Assembly: GCA_943328975.2 (NCBI GenBank)
Contig: CALQCC020000003.1
Location: 62,001 to 126,000, forward strand
Direction: 5' to 3'
Source of the DNA: Bordetella parapertussis
Lineage (GTDB): Bacteria; Acidobacteriota; Terriglobia; Bryobacterales; Bryobacteraceae
Length of the DNA: 64,000 bases
Part shown: one piece after another, positions 19,997 through 31,915 of the stretch
How the letters are laid out: each line of letters begins with the position of its first letter
How positions within the stretch are numbered: the first letter of the stretch is position 1
Made by a program: the position numbers and the translations under genes
The notes under the pieces: model-generated
What the model was told of the DNA's origin: nothing
What the model saw: only the letters and a program-made list of their open reading frames with translations
Database searches by the model: none

Positions 19997-21778
19997 ATGC
20001 GAGTAACTTCCATACTTACGCTCGGAGTGTGTCTGGCCGCCCTGCTGCCAGCACAAGACAAAGTTTCGGCATCGCGCGAGGCCGCTGTTTACAACGGACC
20101 GCGCGTGACCACCTCCATGTATATTTGGAGCGACAAATATACCTACAATCCCGGCCAGGCGCTGACGCTGAAGTGGACGGTGAAGACCAACAACGACCTG
20201 TATCCGTACACGATGTTCGTCTATCGCCAGAACAACCAGACGGGCGCGAAGACCTATTACCCGGCGGGAACCTCCGCTGTGACCGATATCAACGGCAGCA
20301 CGCTGGCCCAGGGTTTCCAGGCCGCGCGTTTGACGGATAAGTCCAAGGCGATCCTACTGGGCGCCGGCGGCATTGCGGCCTCGGTAGTCATGCCGAACGA
20401 ACTGGGCATGCACACTTTCGTCGTGGAACTGCGCGACTATACAGGCACGCATCCGCTGAAGACGGCCTACATGAAGGTCGGCGTGGTCTCCTCCACCGTG
20501 ACCCTGACGGGCGACATCACGTCCAGCCGCACACTGACCAACGACACACTCTGGCAGATCTCCGGTCTCACCACCGTCAAGAACGGTGCAGTCCTTACCG
20601 TTCAGCCTGGCACCTTCGTCGTCGGTTTGCCGGGTTCGCAACCTGCATCCGTCCTGCTGGTTTCTCGCGAAGGCCGCATCGACGCGGCTGGTACGGAAGC
20701 CCGGCCCATCGTCTTCACCAGCTCGCGTCCCTTCGGACAGCGGCAGCGTGGGGATTGGGGCGGCGTTCTGATGTTGGGCAAAGCTCCGGTCAATACCGCT
20801 GCCAACATCGGTACCGTGGGCAACACGGCTGGCTCCTTCTATATCGAGGGCTTGACCACGAATCCCGATGGACTGTACGGCGGCACGGATCCGACCCACA
20901 ATTGCGGCACGATGACCTACGTGCGCGTCGAATACTCCGGCGTGACGTTGTCTCCCAACAACGAAACCAACTCCTTCACCTGGGCTGGCTGCGGCACTGG
21001 GACCACGGCGCATCACTTGCAGGCGATCTTTGGCGGCGATGATAATTTTGAGTGGTTCGGTGGGACGATGAACACCAAGTACGTGGTGGGCGGTTTGAAT
21101 GCGGACGACAGCGCCGACTTCCAACTCGGCACCACCGGCAAACTTCAGTTCGGCATGTTCTATCAGAGCCCCGACTCGCGCGGCAATCGTGGCATCGAAG
21201 GCGACAACAGCGAATACAACGCGGCAGCGACCCCCGTCTCTGATCCCACTTTCTACAACCTGACGTTCTTCGGCAGCGGCAATCCGGGTTTCGACGAAGC
21301 GGCCGCACCCGGCATCTTCCTGCGCCGCGGCGCTCGCGGAACGTTCAACAACATTGTCGTCTCCAACTTCTCCAGCCCGTGCATGGACATTAGCGACGCC
21401 ACCACGCAGACGCAGGCCGATGCAGGCAACGTCAAGATGGACGGCATCCTCTGCTGGAAGAATAATCGCGGCACCGCGAACGCCGCGGACACTCTGGCGG
21501 GACAGATCACCTCCGCCTATTCGTCCTCCTATGCCAACGGCGGCAAGGGCAACGGAGCCGGCCAGAACTTCCTGGTGGCCGACCCCCTGATCCAGCGGCC
21601 CTTTGAATACAGCGATCCGGACTTCTTCAGCCTCTTCAGCAGCCCGGTGTTCCGCGCCGGCTGGGTGAACGCTCCGGACGATGGCTTCTTCGACCAGGTC
21701 CGCTTCATCGGTGCCTTTGGCGATACCGACTGGACGCAGGGCTGGACAAGCTGGCTGGTCGATAGCGACATCCAGTAA
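19997..21778 (+). CDS. secreted protein, beta-helix/parallel-repeat-like, partner of TonB receptor
   Basis: Signal peptide; 'TLTGDITSSRTLTNDTLWQISGLTTVKNGAVLTVQPGTFVVG...ARPIVFTSSRPFGQRQRGDWGGVLMLG' pattern. Confidence 0.65.
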   Translation: MRVTSILTLGVCLAALLPAQDKVSASREAAVYNGPRVTTSMYIWSDKYTYNPGQALTLKWTVKTNNDLYPYTMFVYRQNNQTGAKTYYPAGTSAVTDINGSTLAQGFQAARLTDKSKAILLGAGGIAASVVMPNELGMHTFVVELRDYTGTHPLKTAYMKVGVVSSTVTLTGDITSSRTLTNDTLWQISGLTTVKNGAVLTVQPGTFVVGLPGSQPASVLLVSREGRIDAAGTEARPIVFTSSRPFGQRQRGDWGGVLMLGKAPVNTAANIGTVGNTAGSFYIEGLTTNPDGLYGGTDPTHNCGTMTYVRVEYSGVTLSPNNETNSFTWAGCGTGTTAHHLQAIFGGDDNFEWFGGTMNTKYVVGGLNADDSADFQLGTTGKLQFGMFYQSPDSRGNRGIEGDNSEYNAAATPVSDPTFYNLTFFGSGNPGFDEAAAPGIFLRRGARGTFNNIVVSNFSSPCMDISDATTQTQADAGNVKMDGILCWKNNRGTANAADTLAGQITSAYSSSYANGGKGNGAGQNFLVADPLIQRPFEYSDPDFFSLFSSPVFRAGWVNAPDDGFFDQVRFIGAFGDTDWTQGWTSWLVDSDIQ

Positions 21779-21798
21779 ACGCAGTATTCCTCTTGCTT

Positions 21799-21835
21799 AA
21801 GGCGCTGGGCCCTCACGGGTCCGGCGCCTTTTTGC
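21799..21835 (+). terminator. Rho-independent terminator of the TonB receptor block
   Basis: AAGGCGCTGGGCCC-tcac-GGGTCCGGCGCCTTTTTG. Confidence 0.9.
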
Positions 21836-21852
21836 GTCCTAAGGGTGACCAC

Positions 21853-21884
21853 CTATGGTCAAGCCCCGTTTATGGGGCGCATAG
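21853..21884. other. possible structured RNA/leader hairpin (CTATG-GCCCC...GGGGC-CATAG)
   Basis: Nested inverted repeats CTATG/CATAG and GCCCC/GGGGC about 160 nt upstream of the GTG at 22041. Confidence 0.35.
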
Positions 21885-22040
21885 AAACTTTCTTCTTCCC
21901 AACTTCACAGGCCGAGACTATACTCGGTTTGTAGCTGGGGGAACTTGTCAGCCGCCCACTCGCTGCTCCCATTCGTCGAGCAGCCTCCGCACCCCGTTGT
22001 GCTCCTATGCGTGCTTTTCCCCAAAACCAAGGAGTGTTCA

Positions 22041-22478
22041 GTGGTAGATACGGCCAAAGTGTACCTAGTGGGTGCGGGTCTGGGTGACCCCGACTTGTTG
22101 ACTCGAAAAGCGGAGCGGATGCTCCGGTCGGCGGATGCGGTGATCTACGATCGTAAGGTCAGTCCACAGATCCTCGGCCTGGCCGGTGCGGCCACTCGTT
22201 GTGTTGCCGTGGGTTCCGAGCCGTCAGATGAAGAACACCGTGCCGAGGTCTGCGGCTGGTATCTACGACTGCGAGAAACCTGTGCTTCGATGGTTCGGCT
22301 GACTTTCACAGACCCGCTCATCGAAGGCGAAGCCAACGAAGAAATGGAGTTCCTTTTGCGCCACGGCTTTGAGGTGGAGGTGCTCCCCGGGATTCTAGCT
22401 GAGACCGTTTACGAGTGTCGCGCCGCGGTGCGTGAAGCCAATATGGCCGCTCATGAAACCAGTAAAACCACCCGCTGA
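22041..22478 (+). CDS. short (145 aa) divergent tetrapyrrole methylase-like N-terminal domain (CobA/SUMT-like)
   Basis: 'KVYLVGAGLGDPDLLTRKAERMLRSADAVIYDRKVSPQIL' matches the SUMT N-terminus; 'MVRLTFTDPLIEGEANEEMEFLLRHGFEVEVLPGI' aligns to the RLKGGDPFIFGRGGEE region but is degenerate; stops before the second domain. Confidence 0.65.
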   Translation: MVDTAKVYLVGAGLGDPDLLTRKAERMLRSADAVIYDRKVSPQILGLAGAATRCVAVGSEPSDEEHRAEVCGWYLRLRETCASMVRLTFTDPLIEGEANEEMEFLLRHGFEVEVLPGILAETVYECRAAVREANMAAHETSKTTR

Positions 22479-22483
22479 CGAAC

Positions 22484-23263
22484 CTACCCCTGTGACAGCA
22501 AGCGTCCATAGCCAGGAGCGCGTCCGCTAAGCCCCACCAGCCGGACCCCTGCACGCAGAGCGTGCGGCGTGCTGGACACAGCCGGCACTTTCGTCTGCGC
22601 CTCCAGCGGAGCCAGGATTTCCAGTGTGCGCAATCCACCGCAGGACACCAACATGCCGTCCGCCTTCGGAGCCATCTTGAACACACTCACGCAGAACTTG
22701 AGTAAATCGTCCTGCCTCACGTCGTTCACGCCGGCCACGGCTTCGATGCCTAGACCCTTCATCGCGAGGACTTCAAATCCAGACTCGGCGAGAAACGCGC
22801 GCAAGCGGGAATTCACTTCCTCGTTGTAAGCCGTCGCCACCGCGAGCCGCTTGGTCTTCATCGCACGCAGGCCTTCGATCACGCCCGTGCTCATCGTAGT
22901 GGTCGGGAGTCCGGTGGCCTGCTTGATCGTGTCGGTCAATTTTTGGTTGAACGCAGCGCCCTTGTAGAAACTCAACGAAGTTCCCATCAGCGTGATGGCT
23001 TTCACCCCAGCGGCCTTCAACTTGCGCGCCGCTGCCGGGATATCGTCCAGCACCGCGTCATAGCCTTCGGGTGTTAACGTTTTCAGATCCAAGTTCGCCG
23101 TGACAAAGCGCACGCCCTTGGGATACATCGCGAGCCCTTCTTCGGGGATGGGACGATCCACAGGGAAAATCAATCCGAGCAGTGGATCGGCCGCGGACAC
23201 CATTTGTGCGCTCGCAATCGCGGCCGCGCTGGTTCCAATAAATTGACGACGGGATAGATGCAC
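22484..23263 (-). CDS. arylmalonate decarboxylase / Asp-Glu racemase superfamily protein with twin-arginine-like signal
   Basis: 'LKTLTPEGYDAVLDDI', 'MGTSLSFYKGAAFNQKLTDTIKQATGLPTTTMSTGVIEGLRAM', 'SCGGLRTLEILAPLEAQTKVPAVSSTPHALRAGVRLVGL', 'PGYGRLL' closely follow the AMDase pattern; N-terminal 'SRRQFIGTSAAAIASA'; GTG start with SD GGAGAG. Confidence 0.85.
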   Translation of the reverse strand: MHLSRRQFIGTSAAAIASAQMVSAADPLLGLIFPVDRPIPEEGLAMYPKGVRFVTANLDLKTLTPEGYDAVLDDIPAAARKLKAAGVKAITLMGTSLSFYKGAAFNQKLTDTIKQATGLPTTTMSTGVIEGLRAMKTKRLAVATAYNEEVNSRLRAFLAESGFEVLAMKGLGIEAVAGVNDVRQDDLLKFCVSVFKMAPKADGMLVSCGGLRTLEILAPLEAQTKVPAVSSTPHALRAGVRLVGLSGRAPGYGRLLSQG

Positions 23264-23279
23264 GTTTACTCTCCTATTT

Positions 23280-24914
23280 ATGCGCTTCACCATCCTATCA
23301 GCCGTGACCTTCGCGTTGGCGGCCCTCGCCCAAGCGCAGCCGGACCGTTGTGCCAGCTCCGGAGACCTTCGCCTCATCAACGGACGCATCCACACGATGA
23401 ACGCCCAGGACACAGTGGTTACGGAGGTCACCATTCAAAGCGGCCGCATCACATCCGTGGGCGCAGCCACTCCGAATCCCGACCCGTGTACGCGCACCAT
23501 TGACCTGCAAGGCCGCACCGCAGTGCCCGGCCTCATCGACAATCACAACCACATCGTGCTCCTCGGCCTGCGTCCCGGCTATGACACGCGACTCGAAACG
23601 GCTGGTTCCATCGCCGACGTCCAAGCCGCGATCCGCACGCGCGCCGCCGGTGTTCCGCGAGGCGCCTTCATCACAGCCATGGGCGGTTGGAACCAAGTGC
23701 AGTTTACTGAGAAGCGCTTGCCCACCCTGGCGGAACTCGACGCCGCCGCGCCGAACCATCCAGTCATCGTGTATCAAGCCTTCACCGGACCCGCCGCTAC
23801 CAACAGTCTCGGTCGTGCGTTCTTTGCGCAAAAAGGCGTGACCGTCAGCGCCACGGGAGCCATCGCGGCGAACGCACCATCCGTCGCCGCGCTGAACGCT
23901 CTGCGCGCGGTGCAAACCTTCGAAGACAAGAAGCGCGGCACGCTCGACGCCATGAATTACGCAGCCAGTGTCGGCCTCACCACGAACGTCGACATGGGAG
24001 CCTTCCTCCCGCCCGGCCTCGAAAACATCCAGGAGTCCTTCACCTTCGATGGCCTTGCGACGGAGAGTCCCTTCACGATGTACGATGCGTTCAACACGCT
24101 CCATCGCGAAGGCAAGATGTCCACCCGCCTGCGCGTCTTCTTCCTCAGCATGGATACGCGCCCCGACGTCCCCATGTTGGGCGACCGGCTGCGCAACACG
24201 TTCGAGGGCTTCGGCGACGATATGCTGCGGTTGTCCGGTATCGGCGAGTTTGCGTCGAGTTGGCCGCTGTTCGGGCAAGTGACCACCCCTCCAAACTATG
24301 AAACGGCTTTGCAGCTCATCGCCAAACAGGGCTGGGCCTTCCAGCAACACAGTCTCTCGCTGGTAGAAGATCAACTTACGGCCACGACGTTCGAAAAGGT
24401 CAACGCCACTACGCCAATCAAGGATCTCCGTTGGTCCGTTGCTCACGTGCCGCGTATCAATCTCGAAACCATCAATCGCTTCAAAGCCATCGGCGCGGCC
24501 ATCGCGGTGCATCCTTTCGAGTACCTTGCGGGCGGTCCGAACGCTGGCCCGCCGTTGCGCACGATTCTCGATAGCGGCATCCGCGTCGGAGCCGGTTCCG
24601 ACGCCGCGCAGATCTCGACCCTCAATCCCTGGCTGATCCTCTACTACATGGTCACCGGCAAGAACTCCTCCGGAGTCTTGATCAATGACGGCCAGCAAGT
24701 AACGCGCACCGAAGCGCTGCGTCTCTACACCTCCGCGAATGGTTGGTTCTTGAAAGAAGAATCCACGCTCGGGAGCATTGAACCCGGCAAGCTCGGCGAC
24801 GTCGTTGTCTTGAACGAAGACTATTTCAACCCGACCGCCGTCCCCGATGAGCGGCTCAAGTCCATCAAGCCCGCCATGACGATCGTCGGCGGAAAAATCG
24901 TCTACGGCCAGTAG
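23280..24914 (+). CDS. secreted amidohydrolase family protein (YtcJ-like)
   Basis: Signal peptide; 'TAVPGLIDNHNHIVLLGLRPGYD', 'GIRVGAGSDAAQISTLNPWLILYYMVTGKN', 'GSIEPGKLGDVVVLNEDYF'. Confidence 0.88.
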   Translation: MRFTILSAVTFALAALAQAQPDRCASSGDLRLINGRIHTMNAQDTVVTEVTIQSGRITSVGAATPNPDPCTRTIDLQGRTAVPGLIDNHNHIVLLGLRPGYDTRLETAGSIADVQAAIRTRAAGVPRGAFITAMGGWNQVQFTEKRLPTLAELDAAAPNHPVIVYQAFTGPAATNSLGRAFFAQKGVTVSATGAIAANAPSVAALNALRAVQTFEDKKRGTLDAMNYAASVGLTTNVDMGAFLPPGLENIQESFTFDGLATESPFTMYDAFNTLHREGKMSTRLRVFFLSMDTRPDVPMLGDRLRNTFEGFGDDMLRLSGIGEFASSWPLFGQVTTPPNYETALQLIAKQGWAFQQHSLSLVEDQLTATTFEKVNATTPIKDLRWSVAHVPRINLETINRFKAIGAAIAVHPFEYLAGGPNAGPPLRTILDSGIRVGAGSDAAQISTLNPWLILYYMVTGKNSSGVLINDGQQVTRTEALRLYTSANGWFLKEESTLGSIEPGKLGDVVVLNEDYFNPTAVPDERLKSIKPAMTIVGGKIVYGQ

Positions 24915-25940
24915 TTACTTGCGCACCACGTACCAATTGTTCTGGATGTCGTGTGGAAGTTCGTTCTTCTGGATGAACGTGAAGCCGGCGCGCGTCAGAT
25001 ACTCGCGCGTCTTCTCTTCGCCCCACATCGCACCAAGCCCTTCGCCGCCCTGCGCCAGCGACACGGTCATGCAGTGCATGCATGAAATTGTGTAAAGCAG
25101 CGTGCCCAGCGGATGCCCGATGTCGCCATGGTGATGGCTGGAGCCCTTGATCTCCTGCATGAGGTACACGCCGTCCGTCTTCAGCGCGCGATGGATGTTC
25201 TTCAGTACGGCGAGCGGCTTGGCTTGATCGTGGATCGAATCGAAGGTGGTCACAAAATCGTATCTGCCAGCCGCTAGCGCCACCGTGGCGTCTTCAGCGC
25301 GGAAACTCACATTGGGCCTCGTGGCATGGGCTTTCGCGAAGGCAATGGCTTCGGTCGAAAAGTCCACTCCCTCGAAGACGCTGTTTGGAAACAACTCCGC
25401 CAAGCGAGTCATTGTCATGCCACGCCCGCAGCCTACATCCACCACACGAATCCCAGCGCGCAGTTTGTCGACGAGTCCCGGCACCAACGGCAGAATGTTC
25501 GCCTCAAGCGCCGCAGCCACGAAGTGCGCGCTGTCTTCCGCCATGATGTCGTGAAAGCGTGGATATTTTTCGTACGGAACGCCCCCGCCGTGGCGGAAAC
25601 AATTTACCACGAAATGTTCTACGCGGCCCAATTCAGCGATGTATTGCGAAGGTCCCGCCATGCTGTCCGGACCCGTCAAGGAAGCAGCGTGTTCGTCCGG
25701 TAGGGTGTAAAGCTCCGCGGCATCCACCGTGACCACGCCGCCGGTCACCATCGCACCGAGCCATTCCCGCACGTATCGTTCTTGCAGCTTTGCCGCCGTC
25801 GCAATTTCCGCAATGGTCGAAGGCCGTAGCCCCCGCATCGTGGAGAACAACCCCACCTGATGGCCGACGGAAATCATCAGCGTGAGCGCGGCATCGTTGT
25901 AGGCCCGCAGCAGCCGCTCTGAGAACTGCTCGCGCGTCAC
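24915..25940 (-). CDS. class I SAM-dependent methyltransferase with winged-helix N-terminal domain
   Basis: 'IRVVDVGCGRGMTMTRLAELFP', 'FVTTFDSIHDQAKPLAVLKNIHRALKTDGVYLMQEI'; GTG start overlapping the upstream stop. Confidence 0.85.
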   Translation of the reverse strand: MTREQFSERLLRAYNDAALTLMISVGHQVGLFSTMRGLRPSTIAEIATAAKLQERYVREWLGAMVTGGVVTVDAAELYTLPDEHAASLTGPDSMAGPSQYIAELGRVEHFVVNCFRHGGGVPYEKYPRFHDIMAEDSAHFVAAALEANILPLVPGLVDKLRAGIRVVDVGCGRGMTMTRLAELFPNSVFEGVDFSTEAIAFAKAHATRPNVSFRAEDATVALAAGRYDFVTTFDSIHDQAKPLAVLKNIHRALKTDGVYLMQEIKGSSHHHGDIGHPLGTLLYTISCMHCMTVSLAQGGEGLGAMWGEEKTREYLTRAGFTFIQKNELPHDIQNNWYVVRK

Positions 25941-27391
25941 TAGACCTCCGCGACGAACTTCGTCACCAGGCACGCTTCCAAACCCTCGATGCCTTCTTCG
26001 CTTCCGTAACCGCTATCCTTCACGCCGCCGAAAGGCGATTCCGGCACGCTCACCAGGAAGCTGTTGATCCCAACCATGCCTGCTTCAATCTCCGCCGCAA
26101 CACGGTTCGACGTGCGGGCAGAATTGGTGAACGCGTAGGCGGCCAACCCGTACTGCAACCGATTCGCCTGCGCGATCGCATCGTCGACCGTAGAGAACGG
26201 ATTGATCATTGCGATGGGGCCGAATGGTTCTTCGTTCATGATGCGCGCTTCCTTCGGCACATCGGAGATTACAGTGGGATCGAAGAAATATCCCGGACCT
26301 GCCCAGCGCGTTCCACCTGCGTGGAACTTGGCTCCGCAGCGGCGCGCGTCATCGAGCAGAGGCTCAATGTACGGTGCCCGACCCGCGTGCGCCAGCGGAC
26401 CCATTTGGGTTGTATCGACCATCCCATCGCCCACCGACAGAGCCTTGGCCCGTGCTGCGAACCCTGCGACGAATCGTGCATAGAGCGATTCATGCACGTA
26501 AAACCGCGTGGGAGAAACGCACACCTGGCCTGCGTTGCGATACTTCGACGCCACCGACAGATCCAGAACGTGATCCAGATCCACGTCGTCGAACACCAGC
26601 ACGGGACCGTGCCCGCCTAGCTCCATCGTGGTGCGAATCATGTTCTCTGCTGCGAGCTTCGCCAAATGCTTGCCCACGCGCGTCGAGCCAGTGAAGGACA
26701 TCTTGCGAATCACGCGCGAACGCAACAAGTGCGTGGACACTTCCGCAGGCACGCCGAAGACAACGGAGCACACCCCCTTGGGCAGGCCCGCGTCCACTAA
26801 ACATCGCGCGATCTCCGACGCGGTGACAGGCGCCTCTTCCGCGGGCTTGGTGATGACGGTGCATCCAGCCGCGATCGCCGCACCCAACTTGCGCGCGGGA
26901 TTCCCGGTAGGGAAATTCCACGGCCCGAATGCGGCCACGGGACCGATTGGCTCCTTGGTCACTGTGAGCCGTTGCCCCGGTGCGCGCGGCGCAAGCGCGC
27001 GACCGTACGTTCGCCGAGCCTCTTCCCCGTACCACTCGAAAATATCGGCAGCCCGTTGCAGCTCGATCCTCGCTTCGCTGAGGGGCTTGCCCATCTCCAG
27101 TGTTGCCAGACGAGAGATCATCTCCGAGCGTTCCCGCATCAAATCCGCCGCGCGTTTCATCAACCGCCCGCGCTCAAACGCCGGTACGGCTCTCCACTTT
27201 GGGAACGCCTCTGCCGCGGCATCCAGCGCGCGATCCAGATCCGCAGTGGTCGCATGGGGCAGGTGACCGAGTGTTTCGCCGGTGGCGGGATTGATCACAG
27301 GCTGCGTCTGCCGGTTGCCCGCTGAGACCCATTCGCCCGCGATCAACAATTTCGGTTCCGGATACTGCGTCGAAGTTTGCGCTGCCAACAT
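25940..27391 (-). CDS. NAD(P)-dependent succinate-semialdehyde dehydrogenase-like aldehyde dehydrogenase
   Basis: 'FGPWNFPTGNPARKLGAAIAAGCTVITKPAEEAP', 'MELGGHGPVLVFDDVDLD', 'NAGQVCVSPTRFYV', 'EEPFGPIAMINPF'. Confidence 0.9.
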   Translation of the reverse strand: MLAAQTSTQYPEPKLLIAGEWVSAGNRQTQPVINPATGETLGHLPHATTADLDRALDAAAEAFPKWRAVPAFERGRLMKRAADLMRERSEMISRLATLEMGKPLSEARIELQRAADIFEWYGEEARRTYGRALAPRAPGQRLTVTKEPIGPVAAFGPWNFPTGNPARKLGAAIAAGCTVITKPAEEAPVTASEIARCLVDAGLPKGVCSVVFGVPAEVSTHLLRSRVIRKMSFTGSTRVGKHLAKLAAENMIRTTMELGGHGPVLVFDDVDLDHVLDLSVASKYRNAGQVCVSPTRFYVHESLYARFVAGFAARAKALSVGDGMVDTTQMGPLAHAGRAPYIEPLLDDARRCGAKFHAGGTRWAGPGYFFDPTVISDVPKEARIMNEEPFGPIAMINPFSTVDDAIAQANRLQYGLAAYAFTNSARTSNRVAAEIEAGMVGINSFLVSVPESPFGGVKDSGYGSEEGIEGLEACLVTKFVAEV

Positions 27392-27392
27392 G

Positions 27393-28356
27393 TTATTGCC
27401 TCCCAAATCCAAAGTGTACGTCCCGAACGCGTCCGTCTGGTTCCACCATCGCGGTGGCGGTGAAGCCTGAGCGCGTGAGCGATCCAAAGCGCAAGTCGAG
27501 CAAGTCTACCTGCGTTACATCCACCAACGGAGAAATGCGCCAGAAGGGCACTTGGTTGAACGATTCAAATACTTGAAACGTATGTGTCTCTTTCGCTGCA
27601 TCCACGGTGGGCGCGTGGCCGATCTTGTAGTCCAGCTTGGCTCCGCGCAGGGTGAAGTTGCCCGAAAAATCCACAGGCATTTCGTAGAAGAATGTATCGC
27701 CCTCCACCAGCCCGCGCCAATTCATAGTGCCGAAAGTGTCAGGGAACGCGTACACTGCGGTGGCAGGCTGATCCATATAGAGCAGGGCATTGAGGCCACC
27801 GATCGCCTTCTCATGCGAGTTCCACCGGACAGCCTCGTAGGCGGATAACAGTAAGAGAGCGATCCACGCCCAGGCTCGCTTCACGCCCGAAGTCTTGCGC
27901 GCCCCAATGGTCGAACTGACAAGCCCGAGCAGCGAAGGAATCGCCAGGGCGACGACTAAGATCAGCCAGATTACAGGGTCAACCACATTTGTGATGTCGA
28001 GCCGCAGCCATCGGTCCGAGAAGGGCAACAACATGCGGATCCCGTAAACATTGGTCCAGTCGAGCAGTAGATGACTGAGCACCACCAGGATGCATGACAG
28101 CCAAGCGACCAGCGTGGGCCGCGTGCGCGTTACGCCCTTCACAATCGCTAGCGGTAGCAGCGCGACTAACGGCGCGAACACCAGAGCGTGCGTGTAGCCG
28201 CGATGGATTTCCAGGTAGTCCAGCGAGTTGGTGAAAAACGGATACGCGTCGATGTCCGGCGCGTTCGCCGCCAGCATCAACATGACGGCGGTGCCCTTTT
28301 CGCCGCGATCCAGCCCGCAGCGCGACATCATCAGCCCAACGAGGGTGTGTGTAAGA

Positions 28357-28364
<8 letters not shown>
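27393..28364 (-). CDS. membrane-bound metal-dependent hydrolase (YdjM/DUF457-like)
   Basis: 'MDNLTHTLVGLMMSRCGL...LAANAPDIDAYPFFTNSLDYLEIHRGYTHALVF' plus multiple TM segments. Confidence 0.75.
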
Positions 28365-31274
<2,910 letters not shown>

Positions 31275-31862
31275 ATGGGTCAGCTCCGAACCATGCTGGT
31301 CGCTTGGGGACCCCTGGGCATCTTCGCCGCCGCGCTCATCGAATCCGCCGGCGTGCCCAGCCCCAGCGGGACCGACGCTTTGATCCTGCTGGTGACTATC
31401 TCCCGCCCCGATTCCGCGCTGCTCTGCGCCGTGCTCGCCATCCTGGGATCGCTCATCGGCAGCGCCATCTTCCACCAAATCGTCAGCAAGGGCGGGGAAA
31501 AGCTGTTGAACCAGCAGACGGCCTCCCCTCGGAAGGCCAAGTTACGAGCCTGGTTCCTTCGCTACGGCCTCGCTAGCGTCTTCGTCTGCGCGCTTGTCCC
31601 GATCCCAGTTATGCCGTTGAAAGTAATGGCATTATCTGCCTGCGCGCTCGGCGTCAGCCGGACCCGCTACCTGGCCGTCATGGCCGCCGCCCGCATCCCG
31701 CGCTACGGAGCTATGGCCTACTTGGGCGCGCAACTTGGTGAAAACTCAAATGCTTGGCTCGAGAGCCACCTGTGGCACATGGGCGGCGTGGCGTTGGCCC
31801 TCTTCGTCGGCCTTTACGCGCTGCTCAAGTTCTCCGAAAAGCGCCAGCCCACCGCTGGGTGA
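31275..31862 (+). CDS. VTT-domain/DedA-like membrane protein
   Basis: 'LGIFAAALIESAGVPSPSGTDALILL', 'LRAWFLRYGLASVFVCALVPIPVMPLKVMALSACALGVSRTRYL'. Confidence 0.75.
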   Translation: MGQLRTMLVAWGPLGIFAAALIESAGVPSPSGTDALILLVTISRPDSALLCAVLAILGSLIGSAIFHQIVSKGGEKLLNQQTASPRKAKLRAWFLRYGLASVFVCALVPIPVMPLKVMALSACALGVSRTRYLAVMAAARIPRYGAMAYLGAQLGENSNAWLESHLWHMGGVALALFVGLYALLKFSEKRQPTAG

Positions 31863-31879
31863 TTCAAATTCATCGCAAA

Positions 31880-31907
31880 GTAACATTCCGACGCTATCCT
31901 TGTAACA
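31880..31907 (+). promoter_or_regulatory. candidate Pho box: GTAACA direct repeats spaced 22 bp (two 11-bp units)
   Basis: aaGTAACAttccgacgctatccttGTAACAg just upstream of the pstS ATG (31916). Confidence 0.45.
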
Positions 31908-31915
31908 GAACATTT

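Noticed and set aside
23298-24698. 466-aa minus-strand ORF
   Set aside because: Antisense shadow of the amidohydrolase gene.
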